From assembly GCA_034620365.1 (NCBI GenBank), contig JAQGEQ010000071.1, positions 1,240,001-1,304,000 on the forward strand: a stretch of DNA of 64,000 nucleotides, written 5' to 3'. Positions within the stretch are counted from its first letter, which is position 1, and the number at the start of each line of letters is the position of its first letter. The notes beneath the pieces were generated by a model that saw only the letters and a program-made list of their open reading frames with translations, ran no database searches and was not told the origin of the DNA. The stretch is from Pegea sp. RAD2-039 (Eukaryota > Chordata > Thaliacea > Salpida > Salpidae). Positions 1 through 13,422 of the stretch are shown here, one piece after another. The position numbers were made by a program, and so were the translations under genes.

Positions 1-546
1 TCAAGACCAGGTGATTTTATATTAATCTAAAAATATTTATAGAGTTTTCCACAGGTTTGACTGGTTTTGTTTCTGCGGCTAAAATTTGATAAACTGTTTT
101 TATAGCTACCTTATGAATATAATATTGCTCTAAAAATTAAAGTTTATAAAACTAGAAACTGCAAACGGTAAGTTACATAACCAAGCTCAAATTGTATATT
201 TATAAGATTAAAAGAGTTTTATTACAATAAATATTCCATGATTTTACTTCGAAAAATAGTGTTCAGTGTTAAAAAAATCAGGTTACAAACATAATTGAGT
301 TTCGATAAAAATGCTAAAATAAGTAATTTTAGGTGCTGAATGATCCTGTTATGAAACATCTCTACGGTGCCGAAAGCTCTTCCACTGATGAAAGTTTGTG
401 ATATTTTAGACTGTGTCGGAGTGATAAATAAATCATTCATTTTTAGTTTACAAAAAGCTATTTTCACATTGGAATTTTTAGTTTGTGAAATATTGGTTTT
501 TATTTTAAGTAACTGTTTTCTTAATTACTTTTTGATTTTTTTTTAG

Positions 547-3500
547 ATTTAAACAAAGAAGAAGTTTCATATGTTAGATTTTCTGCATTGCTTCCCCCAG
601 CTCCTAAACTGAAGCGAAGTGCAACTTCCAAGATTAGAACTCTGATTCATAAACTAGGAACCAACCAATCCAACGCTTTTGGGTATGCAGTGACAAAATT
701 TATAGAAGAAACTAAGTAAGTAGCTACTTTTAATAGCTTATTACCAGCTGTAGCAATTAGAAAGTTTCTCTGCTAAGTTATCAATTGCTTCTAAATTATT
801 GCTTCAATCAAATATACCTTGAAGTGTCAGGTTAATTAAAAATGTGTAATCCTAGATCAGACCAGTGACTCTGAACGTCTTTGGTCAAGGATTGTTTTAA
901 AGATTTAAATTTAAAAGATTAATTGTTCTTCTGAACTCATATAGCTTTATGATGTTAAGAAATACTTTGATAAGCCAATTGAGTAAAAAAATTGACCAAA
1001 TCTGTTCATAAATATTTCATATTTATTAATTTAATAAAAGGCAACTTTATCAAAAGCTTTTTATAAGTTTAAAAGAATAGTTACAGATAGATTATCAAAC
1101 CAAAGAAAATAAACTTTTAAATTCATTAATTTGGTATTGAACTTTATCTAAATGTTTATATATAGAAACTATAAAAAATTAATAAGATATTTTTATATAC
1201 CAACGCATAAAATTTATTAAATATTTGAAAGTTTCACACAATTATTTAAAACTATTTACTCATCTTGAGGTCGATTGTAAATATTTCTATCTTTTAGAAA
1301 GTTAAACGAAACAAGACCATTGGTTTTAATTCATGACGTCAGAGGATTTATGACCGATATCAAGTTATGCTTGCTATTAAACCCAAATTTTAATTTTCTT
1401 AAAAAAATTAAGGAAATTGCTGCTGAAAACTTCCGTCAAAACATTGGTAAGCCACAACTAGTAAACTTTTTATTATTTTCAAACAAGTTCTAACTGATGT
1501 TAACTCTTTTAGATCCTCTTTTACATTGCTTAAAAAATGACTAAATTTCGATTTGCTTGCTTAAAACTGTGAAAATCAATACTTTTAACTAAAAACTAAC
1601 ATCTTATAGATGGGTCAATTGATGACTGTTTGGAGAGATTAATTTTGTTACCGTTACATCGTGTCATTTATCGGCGACTTATCATTTCTTATGTTACATC
1701 TGGCAAACTAAAGTTATTAGAAGAAGCTTATGCAGTAAGTATATCTAAAGTTTTATTTCCATTCGTGCTTCAAGCATAACAATTACTAAATTACCGAAAC
1801 TTAATATCTAAGTGCAGAGAAAAGGTAGTGCATATAACTAGAAGTATTTTCTCAATACTTTGTGTTGCTAGCCTTTTTAAAGATCAAGTGACTAATTTAA
1901 ACAATATGAACATTAGTAAGACATTTTTGAAATTTTATTTAATTATTATAACCTAAAATAAAAATTTTTATAAATTTTATTGCTTTTCTAATTCACAAAA
2001 GTTAAGCAATAATTAATTGACCAAAACGTTTAGATGAGAGGCCAAGTTAGAGCGTTTGTAAAAAATTAAACAAGTTTTGAATGTAAAAAAAAGATCTTGA
2101 AAATTTTAAATTACTTTCAGATAAATAAAACAAAAACGGCATATGATTTGGGACTTCAAAAAATTTTTACTCCTCCAAATGAAGAAGACTTAAAGCTGAT
2201 AAAATCCTATTTTATCCAACTTCAGCAAACTTATTCTCCGTATATGAAATTGAAACATCTATTATTAGCTGTTACAACGATTTATAAATCAAGTAAGCCA
2301 AGTATTTGCTTATATTTTCAAATAAAAACCTTTTAAATTTGATTTACAAATTAAGTTTTTCGTAAAAAAGTGTTCTAAAAAGTATTTTAGTTAAATAATA
2401 CTTTCATAATCATGTCAGAGAACATTTGTAAAAATAACAAATTTTTTCTTATGTAAAGTATCTTCTTAATTGATCTCATTAAGATTTTCATGTGATGTTG
2501 ACAGAATTTTTTTAAATAACGAAAAATCGTTTATAACCTGTTTTATTTTTAACACTTTATCGACAAACTGATTTAAAATCATTAATCTATTTTGTCCCCT
2601 GATGTCTACGTAGATTTGAAAAATAATAAAACTGACTTTTTAGCGCAATCGTTGAGGTTATGCAAAACATTTTAAATTAAAGTAGAATGTATTCTAAAAT
2701 AAATTCTTGAAAAACCTATTGCTTGCAAATATTTAGTATAAGAGTTAGCAATCAATTTACTAGCAACTTAAGTTCTGTAGTTTAATTTTTTATACCAAAC
2801 ATCGTCTTAGATTTGATCTGATTAATTTGAATAAATTATATGTTGTTTTCTAGTATAGAGAAAACCATCTTTTTACAATTAAATGAGAATTTAAAAACAT
2901 TTGTTAACTGTTTAAATCTTAACAATAATTTTTAAGCTGTGGTCTATAAGAATTTTTGAAGCTCTAAAACCTAATCTTCATCTTTAGTTTAAGGTATCTT
3001 ATAGAATGGTGCTTTTGATGTTTTTAAACATTGCCGTGATCAAATATTTTTAAAATATCGATTTAACTGACAACTTGGTTTACGTAGATAGCTTCAATAG
3101 AAATTATATTTATTTCTTTAATTTAAAAAAACACACACTACTAGTACAAAAGATGCTTTTCTGTACGCTTCTAGATGTAGTTAATCCAATAAAATAAAGA
3201 TTTGTCATTTCAAAAATTTTTTTCAACTTTGATTTATCACCAGATAATCACACATTTTATCTTTGTAAATTTTGTTTATTTCTTTAGTTAGATTTAAATG
3301 TTTTTTTTTCATTCAAACCAGTATTGTATGAAAACTGTTTGTAAAAATTTGTATCATTGTTTTATCTGAAGCAAAAAGCTCATCGAGAAGCCAAAAAGAT
3401 CATCATGAAATTGGTGCTGATGACTTTTTACCTTTATTTGTTTATTCATTACTTCAATGTGAGTTTTTGGCTGCTGATATAGAAGCTCAGTATATCGACG

Positions 3501-6378
3501 GTTTGTTCAATATTTTTTTGATTTTTACGTTGTAAGGCCTTGTGAGTAATATTATCATTACATTTCTTGAAAAATATTAACATAAATAGGTCTCTTGGAT
3601 CAATCTTTACTGTTAGGTGAAGCTGGGTATTATTTAACAATTTTGATTAGTGCTGTCCAAGTTATCTTCAGTGTAAAGACGAGGCCAGCTGACCTTCCAA
3701 ACATTTGCGACTTACAAGTAAATAACATAAATTTCTTTTCACTTAGCAATTATCTATTTACTTAATAATTTCTTGATTATTCTTAAATTTGAATACATTT
3801 AAAAAATAATTTTTAACCTTCTTAGTGTTTTTTATTTAATAGAAAATTACTGATTGTAATGAGAGTTTCTCCATTTAAATTAAAAATTGATAATCACATT
3901 GAGAAATTAGAATAATGAATAAATAAAATATAGACTTTGTAATTTGTCTTCTTATTACTTTACATAATCTTAATATCATAATTGAATGGTAAATATTCAA
4001 GTTGTGTTCATTGTTTTTTTTGCAGGCATTTTTGAAAGTTGGTATCAAGGTAGATGAAAATAAAGAAACAATTATTTACAAAACCCTCCATGTTCCCCCT
4101 AACATGACCTCTCACAACCTTTGCCAAATGATCGCTTTGAAGTACAAAATAAAAAATCCTGAAGTTAGTTGATCAGTGCTCACAAAATAAACTTTATTAT
4201 TAGTTGTAGAAAATTTTTTTAGAATTTGTTTAAAGAAGTTAACAAGATTATAAATCAGTTGTTTGGTTTCAGGACTACTGCTTACACGTTGTAATTCGTG
4301 AGCAAGTTTGGCCACTGAAACCTGATGAATGTCCGCAGCTAGTAAAAACTGATCTAGTTACTCAGATTTCCAAGGAATCATTCAGATTTGTATTTATAAA
4401 AAAGTCAGCAAAAGGTAAGTTTTGAATGATAATACTTAAAGCAAATTACATAAAATGATTTGCTTTTAAATTCTATAAACAAAATTTAGTTGCAGAAAAA
4501 CAAACACCTAAAAAAAGAAAACAATCTCCTAAAAAGGAAGTATCAACGAAGAGTAAAACATCTCCTGAACGTTATTTTGAAGTAAAACCAACTAAAGAAG
4601 TAGAAATAATTGAAAATGAAGATTCAGCTAATTTAAAAAAAGAAAAAGAAAATAAGATATCAGCGAGGATGCAGTTTGACAACCCTACTTATGAAGATAT
4701 TCCTACAAAGATCATGATATATAAATCTTCAAATGTAACAACCTCTAAGTTAAACTCAGAAAATTCGATTTTACGAGACTCAAAACAAGATGAGTCTGAA
4801 GCAAAAGAGTCTGAAGAAGTCTGCGTGAAGTCTTCAAGTGAAATTATAGATGAAAGGACATCAAAAGAAACAACGGAAATTGAGCCAAGGAAGTCTTTCA
4901 GTGAAACAACCGAGCTCAAAGAGCAGGAAAATGTTTACGATAACAAGTCCTCAACAAGTGGCAAAGTTTTACGAAAAATAGATTGCTCAAAAGTTGATAT
5001 ATCCAATGATGAATCCAAAGTTCAAAGCTCAAAGTTTGAAACGGAACAAAATAAACTAGTTTTAAGTGAAGAAAAAATAATTGATGAAAAAATAAGTCAA
5101 GCAGAAGAAAATAAGCAAGTTGTTGAGCATCAAACGAATAAAAAAGAATTAAATAAACTAGTAACAAATGATATCAAAGAAAATCTTGAGAAAGTTAGCT
5201 CTTTAAGCGAAACGAATGAAAAAGGCGATGAAGTATTTGGTGAAGATTTTGAAAAATTTGTAATTGACTCAAAATGTTCAAACTCATCTATCAACCTCGT
5301 TGACGAAGAAACAAATAATGAACAAACTCAGGCTTTTATACATCCATCAACTCACAACTCAGAATCCAACTCAAAATCGGAGTTTAAATCTAGCGCAGAA
5401 TCTCTAACTGAATCCAATTCAGGACACAGCTCAAAATCAAGTTCAAAATCGGACTTTAAATCTAGCGCAGAATCTCTAACTGAATCCAATTCAGGACACA
5501 GCTCAAAATCAAGTTCAAAATCGGACTTTAAATCTAGCGCAGAATCTCTAACTGAATCCAATTCAGGACACAGCTCAAAATCAAGTTCAAAATCGGACTT
5601 TAAATCTAGCGCAGAATCTCTAACTGAATCCAGCTCTGAATGCAGTTCTGAATCTAGCTCAGAATCTAGATCTAAAGTTCGACCAAAAATCGGTTTCAAC
5701 GATCTTTCACCTGAATCAAATAGTTTTAAAAACGAAGAAGAAAACGTGAAGAATGCAGCTCCACAAATTGATGTCAAAACTGAAGCTGTTGACAGACTAT
5801 GTATTAAAGAGCCAAATACAACATGTCTTGAGACTAATGATGACGTAAACGTAAATATAGATGCTATCAAAGAAGATATAAAAGATAAACACTACAATAC
5901 TAGTGTAGAAATAATAGACAACAGTGTTGACGTAGATGAAAATGTATGCGATGAACTTGAAGGAAAATTACAATTACAACAGAATGGAGGAAATGATAAG
6001 TCTGATCAATTAGACACAATGAGTGAGAAAAACCGACTTAGTGATACCTCAAATGAAATAAATATTGAAGATCAATCAAGTGAATTCGATTATGTAAAAT
6101 ACAAAGGGTTTGATCCAAAATCTATAACAGTTACAATAAATCAAGATGAAGACATTAAAACACCAGTCAAAACCGATGAAGTGGAAACCTGGAGAAAAAT
6201 AAAGCCAAAAGTACCAGCAAAGAAAATGCAAAAGTCCTGTTTATCATCTGATAAAGTGAAAAAGCGAAAAAGCGAATTGTTCTTGGAGATGGACGAGAGT
6301 GCTTACATATCATGTTGCAACTCTGCCAAAGTATCTACATTGACGCAATTTTTTGAGTCAAAAGCAAATGCCCAATAA
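547..6378 (+). CDS. RIN: RIN-family Rab5 guanine-nucleotide exchange factor, 3' part (RH/VPS9/RA plus long tail)
   Basis: Partial gene whose 5' end lies left of the window. Exons: 547-715, 1298-1446, 1610-1734, 2121-2292, 3372-3500, 3590-3717, 4026-4163, 4273-4414, 4490-6378; joined they stay in frame for about 1012 residues to the TAA. The order matches Ras-and-Rab interactor proteins: a helical RH region, a VPS9 domain (exons 3-6) and a Ras-association domain (exons 7-8). VPS9 signatures visible are LPLHRVIYRRLIIS, TYSPYMKLKHLL, ADDFLPLFVYSL and LLGEAGYYLT, the last carrying the Tyr and Thr used in catalysis in this family. The expected role is activation of Rab5 on early endosomes downstream of Ras or tyrosine kinases. 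The SH2 domain expected N-terminally is not in the window. The first ten bases may be the end of the preceding exon (frame fits, donor weak). Unusual is the last exon: about 630 residues rich in Ser, Glu and Lys after the RA domain. Confidence 0.85.
5371..5658 (+). repeat. 72-bp coding minisatellite in the RIN tail
   Basis: Four head-to-tail 72-bp units start at 5371, 5443, 5515 and 5587. Each encodes 24 residues containing the segment DFKSSAESLTES. Units 2 and 3 look identical over the part read. Unit 1 has Glu for Asp, and unit 4 diverges in its second half. The length is a multiple of three, so copy-number change keeps the frame. Confidence 0.92.
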
Positions 6379-6457
6379 CTACTTTCTGATTTTAAAATGA
6401 TTCTTTGTTTTAAATAATCAAGTTTTTTTTGCTATTTTTTGTTCGATCTATGTACTA

Positions 6458-6463
6458 AATAAA
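6458..6463 (+). terminator. Poly(A) signal of the RIN-like gene
   Basis: AATAAA about 80 nt after the RIN stop codon, in an A/T-rich 3' flank. Confidence 0.6.
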
Positions 6464-8340
6464 AATAAAAATTAATCTGCATTCACTGTGTTTTAGGAAA
6501 ACCTTCTTTAGAAAGAATCTTTAGAAAGCTTTCAAAACTTGTTTTATCATATATACATGCAAAAACTCGAATCTAAATTAGATTAAAATTGAAAATAAAA
6601 CGAGAAAAGTAGTGTCTATGATTTACATAATTTGATTGAAAATTTAGTTTTAATATCTTATAGCCATTAAATAACCGACAAATAAAGTTTAAAAGAAAAT
6701 TAGTTCTATAACTCTATCAAAATAATTAGAATTAGTAATTGTAAGAGTTTAGATAAAATGTTCGTTTGAAGAACAGTAAATAAAGGAAAAATAAGAAAGA
6801 GATTTTTCAAGATAAACATTTTTAAAGCCAGTGAGGCTTATCTAAATTCATCATAAAATAAAAATTTGGTTAAAGTAATTTTATCAAGAATTAATTTAGG
6901 CCGCATAATGAGTTTGCTATAAAATATCAAGTTAGCTAGATTTGTACAAAATTAAATTTTAGCACATAGATCTAGCTAAGGTTAACCAATTTTAAAGTTC
7001 ATTACTAACGTAATACAGTTTGTTGTAGGTGAGATTAACGCAGTAGTTTATTTTTATCGAGCTAGTCAGGTTACTTTGAGTAAATAGAGTTTAAAAATAA
7101 CTAAAATGTTGTTGAGCAAAATTTAAGAAATTATTCTTTTTTGTAAATCGTCACGATACTAAAAGAAGTATATGCTCTCATTTGAAAATGTGAAGTGATG
7201 AATCATTTTCATTCAAATGTTTTTTTTTTTAATTTCAAAAAATAGGTAGCCTTGCTTACGTTTTAGATTATTTTTTAACTAAGCTTTATTTCATTTAATA
7301 GTTTTATTTTTTGGCTGAGTTATCCATCGATTTGTTTTAACTTTTTCGAGAGTAAAATAAATATTTTATTTATTTAGTGGGGTTACACTTGATATTTGAA
7401 ACATCATTTATTCGAACAGTTGATTATGTAACTTTTGACTGATCAAGAGTAACCTCTAAATGTTATGAAAGCTTTTAAATCGTTTGAATCAATAAAGTCT
7501 TCTGCTGGAGCTTTAGGCAAGCATTTATTTTATTTAAATGCTAACTATTTTTAAGCCTAAAAAGTTTCACTGGGTTTTAAATTGAGGCATCAAATATGCA
7601 AGTTGATGAATAAAATCTTGAAAGAAGAATAAATCTTTCTAAAAATGTTAATAGTAACAAATAAGATTTATTCCGATTAATCTAAAATCAAAATTTGCAA
7701 AGTTTTTCTACTTTAAACTTTTAACGGGCTATGAAATATAGTAAAAAATAACACATTATCTACTACCTAGTAATAATTTCTTTTAACATAATCTCTTTTA
7801 TTCTTTGCTTTATTGCATTTTTATCTTCCTTGATTACTTACAAATCTTGTAAAAATTTAATTTATAAACTAAAAGGTTGGAATCAGAATTGCATTTATTG
7901 TTTTGGTACAATAATTCCAAACTTTATTTTCTTTTCATCTATGGAATTAAAATAAAGCCGTGTAATCTAGTCTGGTATGTACTCTCAGTAAAGTTGATTT
8001 GCTTCATTAAAATTATCGCATATTTTTCTTCAATGAAAGCTATTTAAACAGAACAATATTATCTTATTTTTTGTAGTGTAGGTTGATTTGTTATCAAACC
8101 AAAAGTAATATGATTAAACCTAAAAGTGAGTTTCAAGTAAAAGAATATTCTGTGATCTCGGTAAACTAACAGATTTTCTGAAATTCATCGATTTAGTCGA
8201 TGTTTTAGTCTTTTTTTGTAAAATCTACAGCCTTTTTCTACTCTCATTTTTAGCATAAAACTAGATTTTGAAAAAGAGAATTCTAATTCATTCCGTTCTC
8301 TTCTTTACTTGGTACATCACAGCAATTGTTATCTGTGGCG
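6464..8340. other. Intergenic, no gene seen
   Basis: A/T-rich spacer between the RIN-like 3' end and the FAM43-like start. No convincing coding exon or repeat was found in it. Confidence 0.5.
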
Positions 8341-9579
8341 ATGTCGAGCTCTTCAACAAGCCGATTCTTACCTTTTGTTTTTACAAAGCAAAGTGTTATA
8401 TCCTCTAAGCTGAGAAAAATTTTCAATTCTACTAAGCTAGCTCTTTACTCTTTGGGCGCCTCACAAGAGCAAACTCATGATCTTGAATGGAGAAAAAGTG
8501 CAGTTGGAAAAGTTGAAGCAACTAAGAAGTTTGAAGATAAAGAATATAAGTGCAGGTAATAAAAGCTAAGGTTTTTATTTACTTGATTTTCGTTTAGCTT
8601 TTATATAGAAAGAATTCAAACAAATTTCACAAACTTAATTTTTACTAAAATCTAAACGAGAAAATGTAATTATTTTTATTACAATCTTCTTAAAGATTAA
8701 ATTGTATATTATAAATTTTTGCAAAAAGTTAATTATGCTAAATTTCAAAAATTAAGTATTTGATTATTAAAAATTTTCTTTTTAAGCATACTTAAACATA
8801 AATAGCTAACTTTGAACTGAATAAATTTTAAAACTTTTTTCATTAAAGAAAATATTTGATTGGTATACATTAATGAATCTTATGTATAAAAAATATCAAA
8901 CTACAGCCTTGTTTAAAATTAAACTGTGTTTTTCAGGTTTTTGACTCAATTCTCAATTAACACATTGAAACCAGAAGACTGCCACCGACATGTTTCTGAG
9001 GTAGCAAATAGCAAAGATTATACCTCTTTACCTAAAGTGCATATCACCCTATCTCAAGATTTAATCAAGATTGAAAATGTCGTTACCTCTTCATTAGAAC
9101 GAGATAGAAAGTTCAAAAGAAATAATATTATAACAGGGCAGAATGAGGGGAAGTACCTCAGGTTTCACAACTCGAAAGTAAATCGTATTATCTCCACGAA
9201 TGGTGAGTGGGTGGCAACAAAAAACAATCAAATGCAGACAAAGTTTAAGCCTTGCTGCGTGGAAGAAAGCTTTATACCAATCAGTAAAATCGCTTTCTGT
9301 AGTACTGTACCTCAACGACCAGATGTTATTCTGATTATCTGGCGAAACCATGGCAATCTAGTGTGCCGAGCGTTTCTACTTTCTAGTTTCAAAAGTGTGA
9401 AAGAAATGAAATACGGTATAGCGATGCGATTTGAACGGACATATCGTGAATGGCAGATGCAATTTTGTCGACGATCTTTCACCAAAAAGTCATTCATAGG
9501 AAGAAAAAAGAGTAGCCGTTTATACAAACCCAGGGGAGTGCATAGACAGCTTCATGCACAAAGATCTAGTCCTATCTAG
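8341..9579 (+). CDS. PTB/PID-domain protein, FAM43-like
   Basis: Two exons, 8341-8555 and 8937-9579, join in frame (AG|G, Arg) to give about 285 residues. The ATG at 8341 is the first in frame. The protein resembles FAM43A/B. The first exon has LYSLGASQEQ followed by KSAVGKVEATKK, which lines up with the YLGN...AVGKIW start of the FAM43 PID domain. The second exon has ISKIAFCSTV, VILIIWRNHG and FLLSSFKSVKEMKYGIAMRF, matching the later strands and C-terminal helix. PTB domains bind NPxY-like peptides or lipids as adaptors, but FAM43 function is poorly known. A basic tail rich in Arg, Lys and Ser follows. The resemblance is from memory of the family pattern. Another PTB adaptor family remains possible. 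Confidence 0.65.
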
Positions 9580-9813
9580 ATTTCTGAATACTGAATTTTT
9601 GAACTGTTCCAATCGTGGTAATTTAAAGTCATTACTTTTTAGCTGACTTGTTTTATACTTTTGTAAGTATATTCGTTTACGTATTAATGTTTTTGTATCA
9701 TTCATATGATTCAAGAGTTCATCAGTCGTAAAAGCGTTGTATAATTGTATGACTTACTTTTTTGAATAATTTGTAACGAATTCTGTAATGATAGCCATCT
9801 CGATTACGAGTAA

Positions 9814-9819
9814 AATAAA
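9814..9819 (+). terminator. Poly(A) signal of the FAM43-like gene
   Basis: AATAAA about 235 nt after the stop codon. Confidence 0.6.
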
Positions 9820-12800
9820 TATAAAAACTAAACTCTACTTGTAGATTTCCATGTCTATTTTTCACAAACTTTGTTGAAAGTAATTTAAATTTTGATTTAC
9901 CCTTCTTTACATTTAGAAAATCTAATCGAGCTACAAAAACCTTCTTTCATACAAGACGTTAAAACTGACATTTAAATGGCTAACATTTTTGTTAACACGT
10001 TTTTTAAGCTTTATTGTATATTTTTTTCCATAAACATTTTTAAATAATTTGCGAATATTTGCTGGTGAATTTTATGTAAGATTTCTTCTTCTATTAAACA
10101 TTTCCTCCTTTAAGTTTTTTGTTTTTAAGCTTTTCCAAAAGCTGAAATGTTAAAAATAAGAATTTGTGGTAGTAATAAAATGTTGTATAAGGATTAATTC
10201 TAGCATAGTTTTAAATAAAATGTGTTTTTTTGATTTCTTATATAAGTATTTTTATGAAGCTAAAATTAAACCATCATCACTTGCTCATAATTTTATTCTG
10301 AATCAGTTGTTAGTAAACAGCAGATTTTCAGATGGTTGTGAATAAGATGAAATAATTGTTTTGATAAATGTTTTGTCATAAGCATATACATTTTTGCATT
10401 TCACATTCATGAGATGTTTTCTAAATTATTTTTTTCAATAAATTTTCAAACCAAAAATCAGTCCAAAAATTTAGGCTAATAAAAAACGACAAAGTAAATA
10501 ATTTTGAGCAACTAAATCAACAGTTTTTTTATTTATTTATTCACGGACGAATATGATTCATAAATAATTTCATAAATTGATTCAAAATTCATTCCACCAG
10601 CAAAATAGAACATCAAATTTTTAGCCTGATTAATGACTGAGCTTAATATAAGTACGAGAAAGAGAGATAGGGAAAAATTTAAAACAAAACTAAGATTGCC
10701 TTTAGTTGGTTTAAAATCGTTTTTAAATTTTGCGATAAAATATTTTAAGTAAAACAAAAAATGTTTTAAAAGTTAAAATCTAATTTTTGTCACTGTTTAA
10801 GAATGGAAGCAAAAAATCAATAACATGATGCTTCCAAACAGCTGAATTTCAAAAAAACGCTATCGTTTTGTCTCTAAAAATGTTTGCGAATGAAATTTGT
10901 TTCTTGTTATTCACCTAGCAACTAGTAAGATAGTTACAAAATCAATAAACTTAACTACCTTTTTGCTGTCTTTCCAGTCAATTTTGTTGGAGCCAGAAAA
11001 AAAAGAAGTTGTTATCTAATGATACAACTTTTAAAACATCTTCAAAGCACTAGATTTTACTTTGTTATGATTCACCTAATATCTCTTAAATCATATAAAA
11101 TATAAAGCTAAACAATTTAAAAAGATATTTATATAAAATCACTTTTATGCTTTTAGAAATCTTAAAAAGAAACAATATTGTCTGACTATTTTAGTTTAAC
11201 ATAATAGTAAATAAGCAAACCTTTCCCTTAAATACTAAAATTTGTGATATATTCTCTGTTTATTTGGTTGATATGAATAATTTATATTTTGGTGATCAAT
11301 AAACAATTTTATTTCTTAAACAATGATGTTAATGTTTAACTAAAATCTAATTTCGTTTAATTTACAGGACAAGTAAGTAAATGATTGCCAGCTTTTGGAA
11401 TACAATTTGTATTTATATGCTAAAAGAATTTTCTTTTATTTAATGTATTATTACGACAACTGTTGCTGAAAAATTTAAGTACAAAAATATCCAACAACTG
11501 TAATATCAAAAACCTAATAATAAGTAATTATAAATCAATAATATAAATTAAATTAAATTATTTGCCATCATCTATTGACTTTTAAACACTCAAGCAATAT
11601 TTATTTGTTTAATCATTGAAAAGTGTTTTTAAGGACAGAATAATATTTTGGGTTAAATAGATGGTGCTTGCTTTAATGATGTTGAGATATAAATAAAATT
11701 TATCGACAGCGACAACTAATTTAGATTGCTTCATAAATTATTCAAACCTTTCTGTTCATCTTAATTCTTTAAAGTATATTAAAAAAAGTTTTTCTAAATA
11801 GAAATTAGTTTTCAAACACTAAGCTACAGAAGTCATTATATTTTATATGCCTTGTATCTTTTTTTGTACAGTTTAAATTTTAATAGCTTTTAGATTATCT
11901 TTGTCATGTATTGACAAAGTATTCATAGCTAAGCTTATTTATTTAAGCTAAGGTTTAAAAATAATCTATTTTAATTTTTGATAATTAAGGCTTTTATATT
12001 TTTGAAGTTCGAAAGTTTTTTGAACAACAGTGTGAAATAAAGAGATATTGTTTGCGATTTTTGCATATATGCTTATTTAATTCATTGAAATTATTTTAAG
12101 TTTTACAACAATTAAATGTCTATAAGTTTTTTTCTAGATGTTTATAAAGACTTTTTAAAAGGGTTATAATTTAGTTTTGTTATCTAGAATGAAAATACGA
12201 TAAATAATTTTGACTCAATAAGTAGCATCATGAAGTATATTATAATAAATCAGAAATAAAAGCATATATTATTTAAAAGATTTTTATAGTTTTAGTGAAA
12301 CCACTTGTTTATGTAAAATTAGTTCATCTTCAGAACCTTAAGTAAAAGGTTGATGCAGGAATAAAAAATCAAACAAAAAAACATAATTTACTTTAGCTCT
12401 ATAAGTTTTTATAATTATTCTTTACAAAATTATTTATCAAAATCTTTTTGAAGTCCTAAGATTCGTCATCCTGTAAGTTTCCCATTTTATTGCTAAATTC
12501 TTTCATATTATTAAAATATAAATCGTATTCCTCTTGTTTTAACAAATAGATATATCTTAACTTATCCTGCAACTAAATTTAACAAATTTTCACACTGATT
12601 AAATTAATTACAAACTTTCATGTTTGAGTATCAGATTTCTTGCAGCTGACCAACAATTATAATAACTTTACATTTTACAGTGTAAGATTTTACAATGCAT
12701 GATGACCTAAATGGAACATCAAAATTTGAATTACAAGCCGAAATAACAATAGCCTAACTGTGCAAATACTGTTATTTTCTAAAACTAAATTTCAATGAAT

Positions 12801-13422
12801 ATTAGTTTTACATTTTTCAATCAAGCTATGTAACAAATATGATAGAAAAAATGTTTCAGCTTGCTGAAATGAATCGATTTCATAAATTTGTACGACGACA
12901 CAACATCTTTATTAAATTTTTTGAAAAATAATTTTTTTTTATAAATAATTGATTTTAAAGAACAAATAATTTCAAACGACAAATAAATATTTATATGAAT
13001 TATTTGCAAAATGTAGAATTTGTATTAATAAAATGAAAGCTTTATTCCGGCTAAAAATTCTAGTTCAATCACACTTTTAAAAAGGTACCCCGAGTTTTTG
13101 AAGTTCAAACTATTTAAATAAACAAGAAAACTTTTTCAAGATTTATCATTAACTTCCACTTTTAAGCGAACATATTCCTGTGTTTGATATAAGAATATAG
13201 TTTTATCAAATTGAAGAAATCATCAGAAAAGTACAAAGTTATCGAAATCTACAACTTAATAATTTATTGCTGTTGGAATTTTCAATTATTGAGCTGAAAC
13301 ACTTTTAAATCTTCAGCTTTGATATGAAAAATGTCGATAAAATGACTGATTATTAATCACAAACATCAAACACGAACAAAAATAGCAAAAATCAATAATG
13401 TAGGGAGCTTGTCAGTTTTTGA
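9820..13422. other. Intergenic, no gene seen
   Basis: About 3.6 kb of strongly A/T-rich sequence. The short open frames here are low-complexity and resemble no family I know. Nothing else was recognised. Confidence 0.5.

Noticed and set aside
1-546. Candidate upstream RIN exon or minus-strand frame at 222-467
   Set aside because: The first ten bases could end an exon in the right phase, but that is too short to support as a feature. The minus-strand frame is low-complexity.
5352-5870. Long minus-strand open frame opposite the RIN tail
   Set aside because: It is the shadow of the Ser/Glu-rich repeat on the plus strand and has no independent coding features.
10533-10757. Minus-strand 74-residue frame
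   Set aside because: Low-complexity hydrophobic composition in an A/T-rich spacer, with no splice context or family.
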